A stretch of 7,461 nt of DNA from Chloroflexota bacterium (GTDB taxonomy: Bacteria > Chloroflexota > Anaerolineae > UBA1429), in contig JAAZBY010000275.1 of the NCBI GenBank assembly GCA_012513595.1, positions 1 through 7,461 of the forward strand. Direction: 5' to 3'. The notes beneath the pieces were generated by a model that worked only from the letters and a program-made list of their open reading frames with translations, searched no databases and was not told the DNA's origin. Each line of letters starts with the position of its first letter. The first letter of the stretch is position 1. Below, one piece after another: positions 1 through 5,895 of the stretch. The position numbers and the translations under genes are program-made.

Positions 1-1
1 C

Positions 2-874
2 TTGCAGGCGGGCAGGCACGTCCTGTCGGAGGTGACGGCCTTCCACACGCCCGCTGAAGGCGTGGCCCTGGTGGAGGCGGTGGAGGCCTCCGGCCGCCAC
101 TACATGATGGCCGAGAACACCTGCTACCGCGCGCGGACCTTTGAGGCGCGGCGCCTCCTCCGTGAAGGGGCGCTGGGCACGTTCGTCTATGGGCAGTGCG
201 AGTACGTCCACGATATCCGCGGGCTGATGCACAACGCCGACGGCTCTCCGCACTGGCGGGGCTGGCTCCCGCCCACCTACTACACGACGCACCCCCTCGG
301 CGAGATGCTGACCATCGCCGGGGCGAGGCCGGTGGCCGTCTCGGCACAAGGTGTGTTCGGGCGCATGCCCGGGTCAGCGAACCCGCTGGATATGGGCGCC
401 ATGTTGGTGACGCTGGACAACGGCGGCGTGGTGCACGCGCTGGCCTCCTTCGCTGCCGGGCGCGACAGCCAGTGGCTGTCGATCTATGGCACCGCGGGGG
501 TCGTAGAGTCCGACCGCTGGGGGGACCGGAACCTGCTCCACGTCCGCCTGGGTGCGGCGGCTGGGCGCGAGGCCGAGCTGCGCACCTACCTGGCCACGTA
601 CCCAGAGCAGCCCGCCGCGGCCGCCCACGCCGGGCATGGCGGCTCGGACTTTTACCCGGTCTACCACTTTTTGCGCGCCGTCCGCGGCGAGGGTCCTTTG
701 CCCATGAACGTCTACGACGCCTGCGACTATACCCTGCCCGGCATCATGGCCTACCGGTCGGCGGTCGCTGGCGGCACCACGCTGGAGGTGCCCGACCTGC
801 GCGACCCGGCCACGCGCGAGCGCTACCGCGGCGACCGCCTCGCTCCGCCGCGGGCTGACCGCGTGTCCCCTTGA
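2..874 (+). CDS. Gfo/Idh/MocA family oxidoreductase, C-terminal part (cut by left edge)
   Basis: NAD(P)-dependent oxidoreductase of the Gfo/Idh/MocA family, which typically oxidises or reduces a hydroxyl or keto group on a sugar, inositol or sugar acid in the cytoplasm. The visible 290 residues begin inside the conserved segment that follows the Rossmann fold (AGRHVLSEV, visible residues 3-11). The cofactor-binding N-terminus therefore lies off the window, and the in-frame TTG at 2 is not a start. Next come AENTCYR (37-43), a REGALGTF turn typical of the start of the C-terminal domain, and a long substrate domain ending in a segment of the form DFYPVYHFLRAV...NVYDACDY. Where many family members have EKP, with a catalytically important lysine, this protein has SEV. 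The GH4 gene follows 87 nt downstream on the same strand, suggesting a shared sugar pathway. Family assignment is firm; the substrate cannot be told. Confidence 0.9.
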   Translation: MQAGRHVLSEVTAFHTPAEGVALVEAVEASGRHYMMAENTCYRARTFEARRLLREGALGTFVYGQCEYVHDIRGLMHNADGSPHWRGWLPPTYYTTHPLGEMLTIAGARPVAVSAQGVFGRMPGSANPLDMGAMLVTLDNGGVVHALASFAAGRDSQWLSIYGTAGVVESDRWGDRNLLHVRLGAAAGREAELRTYLATYPEQPAAAAHAGHGGSDFYPVYHFLRAVRGEGPLPMNVYDACDYTLPGIMAYRSAVAGGTTLEVPDLRDPATRERYRGDRLAPPRADRVSP

Positions 875-961
875 CCGTCCGCCCCACCCCGCTTACAGTG
901 TGCCCGGGCGCTGCTTGAGCGCACCGGAACGTGTGACCATGCCGTGTGGCGGGAGGGAATA
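875..961 (+). other. Short intergenic gap between the oxidoreductase and GH4 genes
   Basis: This 87-nt spacer is GC-rich. It has no convincing -35/-10 pair and no T-rich terminator. A weak 5-bp inverted repeat (GCGCT at 908-912 and AGCGC at 918-922) is too small to call. The Shine-Dalgarno sequence of the next gene sits at its right end. The two flanking genes are probably co-transcribed, though a promoter of a type I cannot recognise is possible. Confidence 0.4.
951..957 (+). promoter_or_regulatory. Shine-Dalgarno site that sets the GH4 start
   Basis: GGGAGGG lies five to six bases before the GTG at 962. An earlier in-frame GTG at 944 has no such site and would only add six residues (MWREGI) ahead of the usual short family N-terminus. 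The GTG at 962 is therefore the better start. Confidence 0.75.
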
Positions 962-2311
962 GTGGCTAGACGGATCGTTCTCATCGGCGCAGGAAGCGCC
1001 TCGTTCACGCGCGGCCTGGTGGCCGACCTTATCCTGTCCCCCGAGATGGGGCCCTGGGAGATCGGCCTGGTCGATACCGACCCACAGGCCCTCGCCGTCG
1101 CCGAGGGGCTGACGCGGCGCATGGTGGCCGCCCGCGGGGCCGACGTGCACGTCCTGGCCTCCACCGATCGCCGCGAGCTCTTGCCGGGGGCCGATGTCGT
1201 CGTGACGACGATCGGCGTCGGCGGGCGGCGCGCCTGGGAGGCGGACGTCCTCATCCCGCGCAAGTTCGGCATCTACCAGCCGGTGGGAGACACGGTCATG
1301 CCCGGCGGGACCTCCCGTGCCCTGCGCATGATCCCCGCCCTGGTGGCCATCGCCCGCGATATTGCCGCGCTCTGCCCGAACGCGCGCTACATCAACTATG
1401 CAAACCCCATGACGGCCAACTGCTGGGCCATCCGCGAGGCGACCGGCGTGCCCGTCATCGGCCTATGCCACGGGACGTTCCGGGTGATCCGCTCGCTGGG
1501 CTCCTTTGCCGGCGCCCCGCCGGAAGAGACCAAGGCCCTGTATATGGGGCTCAACCACCTGACTTTTATCTATGACCTGCGCCATCGCGGCGAGAGCCTC
1601 TGGCCGCGGGTGCGCGCCGAGCTGGACGCCCAGCGCGAGGGGCGCCCCGGGCACGTGCCGCAGGGTGAGCCCGCCTTCCGCGCGGCAGAGAACCCCTTCT
1701 CCTGGTCACTCTATGACGCCTATGGCGCCTACCCCTGCTGCAACGACCGGCACGTGGTCGAGTTCTTCCCCGAGCGCTTTCCTGCCGGCCGCTATGGTGA
1801 CAAGACCCTCGGCGTCGACGCCTACTCGTTTGAGGACACCATCGCCGGGGGCGACGGCGGCTATGCGGCCATGCGCGCCCAGGCCCTCGGCGAGGCCCCC
1901 CTTGACGAGCACATCTTCCAGCGCGCGGCCGGCGAGCACGAACAGCTCCTGCAGATCCTGGCCGCCCTGGACGAAGACGAGGGCGGCGTCTATGCGGCCA
2001 ACCTGCCGAACAACGGCGCCGTCCCGGGCCTGCCGGCCGACGGCATCCTGGAGCTGCCCTGCCTGGCGGCGGGAGGCGCCTTGCGCCCGGTAGCCGTGGG
2101 GGACGTCCCCTCCGCCCTGGTAGCAATCATCGCCAAGAAGCTCGCCGCCGTCCGCGTCACGGTTGAGGCTGCCCTGACGTGCAACCGCGAGGCGTTCGTC
2201 GAGGCGTTGCTCCTCGACGGGGCCGTCACCGAGCTGAGCGCGGCCCGTGCCCTGGCCGACGAGCTGCTGACGGCTCAGCGGCACTACCTGCCCAGTGACT
2301 GGGACGTCTAG
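962..2311 (+). CDS. Glycoside hydrolase family 4 enzyme, alpha-glucuronidase-like (CHGT motif)
   Basis: GH4 enzymes cleave glycosides by an unusual redox-elimination route: bound NAD+ oxidises C3 of the sugar and a divalent metal, usually Mn2+, assists. The 449-residue protein has the expected length. It opens with a Rossmann nucleotide loop GAGS (residues 9-12) and an acidic VDTD strand end (37-40). Next come NYANP (145-149), then CHGT (169-172) with C169 as first metal ligand, then NH (198-199) with H199 as the second. The tyrosine-rich YDAYGAYP stretch (251-258) and NDRHVVEF (261-268) should hold the catalytic tyrosine. In GH4 the residues after Cys track specificity: CHGx is described for Thermotoga alpha-glucuronidases, CHEV for alpha-galacturonidase, CHSV for alpha-galactosidase, and CN/CD types for 6-phosphoglycosidases. 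A uronic-acid glycoside is thus the most likely substrate. No signal peptide is seen, so it acts in the cytoplasm on imported oligosaccharides, probably with the oxidoreductase upstream. Family is certain; specificity is inference. Confidence 0.93.
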   Translation: MARRIVLIGAGSASFTRGLVADLILSPEMGPWEIGLVDTDPQALAVAEGLTRRMVAARGADVHVLASTDRRELLPGADVVVTTIGVGGRRAWEADVLIPRKFGIYQPVGDTVMPGGTSRALRMIPALVAIARDIAALCPNARYINYANPMTANCWAIREATGVPVIGLCHGTFRVIRSLGSFAGAPPEETKALYMGLNHLTFIYDLRHRGESLWPRVRAELDAQREGRPGHVPQGEPAFRAAENPFSWSLYDAYGAYPCCNDRHVVEFFPERFPAGRYGDKTLGVDAYSFEDTIAGGDGGYAAMRAQALGEAPLDEHIFQRAAGEHEQLLQILAALDEDEGGVYAANLPNNGAVPGLPADGILELPCLAAGGALRPVAVGDVPSALVAIIAKKLAAVRVTVEAALTCNREAFVEALLLDGAVTELSAARALADELLTAQRHYLPSDWDV

Positions 2312-2344
2312 CGCTCTCCGTAGCAGCGAGCCTTCGTGAGACTA

Positions 2345-2371
2345 CAGGGGGTCGGAGAATCCGACCCCCTG
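2345..2371. terminator. Perfect 12-bp hairpin between convergent genes, probable bidirectional terminator
   Basis: Arms 2345-2356 (CAGGGGGTCGGA) and 2360-2371 (TCCGACCCCCTG) are exact reverse complements around a 3-nt GAA loop. The element sits 33 bases after the GH4 stop and 21 bases past the addA stop, where both converging transcripts should end. Neither side has a clear U-run, so it is not a textbook intrinsic terminator. It could instead protect 3' ends or be a copy of a dispersed palindromic repeat. Confidence 0.65.
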
Positions 2372-2392
2372 CCTGCCCAGCAAAGCGACACT

Positions 2393-5300
2393 CTACCGCA
2401 GCAGCGCCTCCAGCGCGTCGGGCGTGAACTCGCGCTGCGCGTCGTCATAGTTCAGCAGGCAGAGAAGGGCCGCCGGGCGTTCACCCAGCAGGTCGGTGAC
2501 GGTCGCCACGTAGCGGCGCGTCTGCTGCACATAGCCTCGCAGCCTGCGAACAGAGTGATCCCGGCGGTCGGCACCCCGCCCCAACCAGGACTCGCGCAGG
2601 TAGTCCGTCTTGAACTCCACGATCGTCCAGGTGCCCCCGTGGCGGTACAGGGCATCGATCGTGCCCCAATCGTCGCTGCCATCCACCGTCGTGCGCTGGT
2701 AGGGCACCTCGTGAAGGCGACGCTCAGCCCCGTCCATCTTCCCGAACAGCTCGCTGGCCCAGAAGCGGCGCAAGAGGCGTGCCGCGTCGCTGGCCAGGCG
2801 CTGCAGCTGCCGCCCCTCGTCAATGCCGTAGCCCCTGCCCCGCGCCTCCAGCCAAGGGAGGAGGTCGTCGCCGTCACCCCGCCAGGCCGCCAGCGCCTCG
2901 TGCACCACCTCACCCAGGACCCAGGCCGGCGCCCGTGTGCCTGGGCGAGGGACGACGTCCCAGCTGGTGTCTGCCGGGCGCGGTTCCTCGGCAGAGGCGT
3001 CCGCCGGCGCGAGCAGGCTCTCGACGAGCGGAGAGGGCACCTGCCAGGCGGCGGGGCGGGGGGCGGGCGGCGTCGTGGCGCCCCGTTCTGGCGCCGTCCA
3101 ACCCGACTCAACGAGAACCACGCGCACCGGCGTGCCCTGTACGGCGTAGAGGAGGTCATGCGCGGCGTCGCCCTCGGGGTCGCAGGGGGGGGTGGCCTGG
3201 TCGAGCCCGCAGATTGGGAGCAGATCCTCCAGCCAGCCCTGGCTGCCGAGGGTGCCGCCCTTGCGCAGAGTGACGCATCCGCTGATGATCAGTCTCTCCA
3301 TGGCGCGGGTCGCCGCCACGTAGAGCAGGCGGGCGTTCTCAGCCTTCTCCTGGCTGGTCTCCCGGTCCTTGCCGAGGGTGTGGGCGACCGAGGCGTTCTT
3401 GTCCTCGTCGCGCAAGGGGGCAAGCGGGCCAAGTTCCCTATCCAAGAGGAGCCCATCCGTACGGTTTAGGCGGTAGCCGGCATCCCCGATGACGACGACG
3501 GGGAACTCGAGCCCCTTGGCGGCGTGCACGGTCATCAGCTGCACGCTCCCCTCGGCCAGGGTGCGCGCCTCGCCCTCGCGGGCGCCGCTATCGCGGAGCT
3601 CGGCCACATAGTCGAGGAACTGGCCCACGCTGACGATCTGGCTGTTGCGCGCGTCGTCGAGGAGCTTGTCGAGGTTGCGGGCCGCGCGCGCCTGGTGCGC
3701 ATGGAGGAGCGCCGCCGGGTAGGCGGTGGAATCCAGCAGGCGCTTGAGCAGGTCGGCCACGGTTACGCGGCCCACGAGGGCGCCCAGTGGCGCCAGCACC
3801 TGGGCGGCGCGGGCCGCCCGCGGCCCGTCGGGCCCCGGCAGGCTGGCGCCTGAGGCCTGCAGAGCCTCCCACAGGGTCATCGGCCGAGCGGCCGCCCGGC
3901 AGGCCTCGCGCAGGCGAAAGATGCCCGCGTCCGAAAGGGCCACCGCCGGTGACCGCAGCAGCCCGACCATGGCCAGGTCATCGGTGGGATCGCTGATGGC
4001 GCGCAGGGCGTTCAGCACGTCGCGAACCTCGGGGCGCTCATAGAACCCCTTGCCCGCCACGGTCAGGAAGGGCACCCCCGCGCGCTCGAGGGCATCCTCG
4101 TAGGCGGCGAAGCCACCGGCCGCCCGGCAGAGAATGGCCACGTCCCCATAGTCCAGCGGGCGCGTGGTCTCGCCATCCTGGACGGAGCAGCCGCTGTGCT
4201 CGACGAGTTCCGTCAGGCGCTGGACGAGCGCGTCGGCCGCGCGCTCGTCGGCGCCCTCCTCCTTGGTGCCGATGGCCAGGTGCATCTCGACGTGCGGCGC
4301 CAGGAACCCCGGCCCGGGCTCCTCGCGAGCGGCTGCTAGCGCCCCAAAGGGGGCCGCCCAGGGTCGCTCCGGGTCCGCTGCGCTGCCCAGGACGGGCTCC
4401 AGCAGGGCGTTCAGCCCCGTCACGAGCGCGCGGTGGGCGCGGTATGAGGTGCCCAGCTCCAGCACGGCCTCTGCGGGCAGGCTCTCTTTGACGGCGCGGA
4501 ACACGGTGACGTCCGCCCCACGGAAGCGGTAGATGGACTGCTTGGCATCCCCGACGAGGAAGCGCAGGCCGCGCCCCCCATCCAGGTGATCGACCAGGCT
4601 CAGCTGCCGGGAGTTGGTGTCCTGGAACTCGTCCACCAGGAGCGCGCTCGTCTCGCCCTGCCAGCGGGCCAGGACGCCGGGGTCTGTGGAAAGGAGCCGG
4701 TGCGCCACGTCTTCGAGGTCGTCATAGTCGACGGCGTGCTGCTGATCCTTGAGCGCCGTGTAGGCCGCCCGGGCGTACTGAAAGACCTCCCGCAGGGGCG
4801 GGATCAGCGCGGCCAGCAGCTCGTCACGCGGCCCCAGGGTCAGGGAGAAGAAGCAGACGGCGTTGCGCTTGTCGCGCTCGGGGAACCACAGGCGCCTGAT
4901 GGAATCCAGGGCTGCCTTTACTTCCGCGACGCACTCCTTCCCGCCCGGCCACGCCGCCCCCCTCCCACCGGTCAGGCTGATGGTCTCGAGGGGCGCCAAA
5001 ACCTTCATGACCTGGGCGACGCTGGCGCCGGCGGCCGCCAGGCGGTCAAACGCGTCCAGCGCGGTCACGGTCACCTCCCATTGCCCCGCGATACGATCGT
5101 CGGAGATGAGGGGCTGAACGCCGCGCAGCACCGTGACGGCGTCCTGCCACTTCTCCGATGCGAGCAGGCTGGCAAGCCTCCGCCCCTGTGCGGCGCGCAG
5201 TGCGCCTTCCCAAGTAGCCAGCGGATCATCACCCACCGCGGCAAAGGCGGCCTCGGCGTCGGCCGGGCTCTTTAGCAGGCGCGTCAGGATGTTCGTGAGC

Positions 5301-5833
5301 TCGCGCTCGCCAAACTCGGCAAAGAGCGGGCCTAGGTCCTCGCGCGTAGCGGCCCAGGCCAGGGTGGCCTCGCGGGCCTCGCCCAAGAGGAGGCCCGCGG
5401 CAGCCTCCTCGAGCACCTCAAAGCGCGGGTCCAGCCCCGTCTCGGCGGGGTGGGCGCGCAGGATCTCGGCACAGAGGCTGTGGATCGTTCCGATGCGGGC
5501 GGCGTCCAGTTCTGAGTAGTAGCCCTTCCAGCGCTGCCCATCGACCTCGGAGAGGCCTGGGGACTCGAGGTATAGGCGGATGGCCTCACGCACGCGGTTG
5601 CGCATCTCGTGAGCGGCCTTGCGCGTAAAGGTCACCGCCACGATGGAGCGCAGGCTATGCCCCGCCGCCAGAAGCGACAGGTACCGCGCCACGAGGGTGC
5701 GCGTCTTGCCGGTGCCGGCCCCCGCACTGACCAACGTGTCGTCCGAGGAACGCGCCAGGATGGCGCGCTGCTCGTCGTTCGGGGCCATCCGTTCGACGAT
5801 GTCAGCAAGTGCCTGGCTGGGCTGCAGAATCAC
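2393..5833 (-). CDS. addA: AddA-type ATP-dependent helicase/nuclease subunit
   Basis: Motor and nuclease subunit of the AddAB complex, which unwinds and degrades double-strand DNA ends and readies 3' strands for RecA recombination. The 1146 residues are slightly shorter than typical AddA (about 1200). Superfamily 1A motifs appear in order: Q motif NDEQRAIL (19-26), Walker A SAGAGTGKT (36-44), Ia AVTFTRKAAHEM (about 66-77), GTIHSLCAEIL (115-125), Walker B VDEFQDTN (400-407), III GDAKQSIYRFRG (about 426-437), TSYRAHR (about 457), GKGFYERPEVRDV (about 590), V MTVHAAKGLEFP (about 765-780), VI LLYVAATRAMERLI (about 834-847). A Pro/Ala-rich linker (about 908-957) leads to a RecB-type nuclease with H978, D1060, E1073, K1075 and Q1104-x3-Y1108, all intact. 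GTG at 5833 is chosen because AAGGAG precedes it by seven bases and the Q motif follows closely. The frame stays open upstream to 6457, but that part overlaps addB and looks non-coding. addB lies 62 nt upstream. RecB is the alternative name, but the AddB partner argues for AddA. Confidence 0.95.
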   Translation of the reverse strand: MILQPSQALADIVERMAPNDEQRAILARSSDDTLVSAGAGTGKTRTLVARYLSLLAAGHSLRSIVAVTFTRKAAHEMRNRVREAIRLYLESPGLSEVDGQRWKGYYSELDAARIGTIHSLCAEILRAHPAETGLDPRFEVLEEAAAGLLLGEAREATLAWAATREDLGPLFAEFGERELTNILTRLLKSPADAEAAFAAVGDDPLATWEGALRAAQGRRLASLLASEKWQDAVTVLRGVQPLISDDRIAGQWEVTVTALDAFDRLAAAGASVAQVMKVLAPLETISLTGGRGAAWPGGKECVAEVKAALDSIRRLWFPERDKRNAVCFFSLTLGPRDELLAALIPPLREVFQYARAAYTALKDQQHAVDYDDLEDVAHRLLSTDPGVLARWQGETSALLVDEFQDTNSRQLSLVDHLDGGRGLRFLVGDAKQSIYRFRGADVTVFRAVKESLPAEAVLELGTSYRAHRALVTGLNALLEPVLGSAADPERPWAAPFGALAAAREEPGPGFLAPHVEMHLAIGTKEEGADERAADALVQRLTELVEHSGCSVQDGETTRPLDYGDVAILCRAAGGFAAYEDALERAGVPFLTVAGKGFYERPEVRDVLNALRAISDPTDDLAMVGLLRSPAVALSDAGIFRLREACRAAARPMTLWEALQASGASLPGPDGPRAARAAQVLAPLGALVGRVTVADLLKRLLDSTAYPAALLHAHQARAARNLDKLLDDARNSQIVSVGQFLDYVAELRDSGAREGEARTLAEGSVQLMTVHAAKGLEFPVVVIGDAGYRLNRTDGLLLDRELGPLAPLRDEDKNASVAHTLGKDRETSQEKAENARLLYVAATRAMERLIISGCVTLRKGGTLGSQGWLEDLLPICGLDQATPPCDPEGDAAHDLLYAVQGTPVRVVLVESGWTAPERGATTPPAPRPAAWQVPSPLVESLLAPADASAEEPRPADTSWDVVPRPGTRAPAWVLGEVVHEALAAWRGDGDDLLPWLEARGRGYGIDEGRQLQRLASDAARLLRRFWASELFGKMDGAERRLHEVPYQRTTVDGSDDWGTIDALYRHGGTWTIVEFKTDYLRESWLGRGADRRDHSVRRLRGYVQQTRRYVATVTDLLGERPAALLCLLNYDDAQREFTPDALEALLR

Positions 5834-5895
5834 ATTCCTACTCCTTGGTACGGGGGGCTGGGTCCCCAGGGGCCCGCGCTGGTGGACGGCGCAGG
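5834..5895 (-). other. 62-nt gap between addB and addA
   Basis: A G/C-rich spacer that carries the addA ribosome-binding site. It contains a small CTGGG/CCCAG inverted repeat with a 2-nt gap, too tight to fold well, and no recognisable promoter or terminator. Co-transcription of addB and addA is the simplest reading, although many addBA pairs are closer or overlap. Confidence 0.4.
5841..5846 (-). promoter_or_regulatory. Shine-Dalgarno site that sets the addA start
   Basis: On the minus strand AAGGAG is read from 5846 to 5841, seven bases before the GTG at 5833-5831. It fixes the addA start and rules out the 208-codon upstream extension of the same frame. An ATG overlaps this region one base out of phase but is followed at once by a stop (ATG TGA). 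Confidence 0.8.

Noticed and set aside
2..4. In-frame TTG as a start codon for the first gene
   Set aside because: The codon falls inside the conserved AGxHVL segment of the family, so the protein clearly begins outside the window.
908..922. Small inverted repeat GCGCT/AGCGC as a terminator between genes 1 and 2
   Set aside because: Only five base pairs, with no U-run, in very GC-rich DNA where such repeats arise by chance.
1566..2284. Minus-strand open frames of 186 and 192 codons opposite the GH4 gene
   Set aside because: They are shadows: one is an Arg/Pro-rich low-complexity translation, the other lacks any known motif, and the sense frame is a complete GH4 enzyme.
2336..3469. A 377-codon plus-strand open frame opposite addA
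   Set aside because: It is antisense to the conserved AddA nuclease and motif VI, begins across the intergenic palindrome and shows no recognisable domain; long antisense frames are common in GC-rich genes.
4586..5275. A 229-codon plus-strand open frame opposite addA
   Set aside because: Antisense shadow of the addA helicase region, with no family resemblance and no ribosome-binding context.
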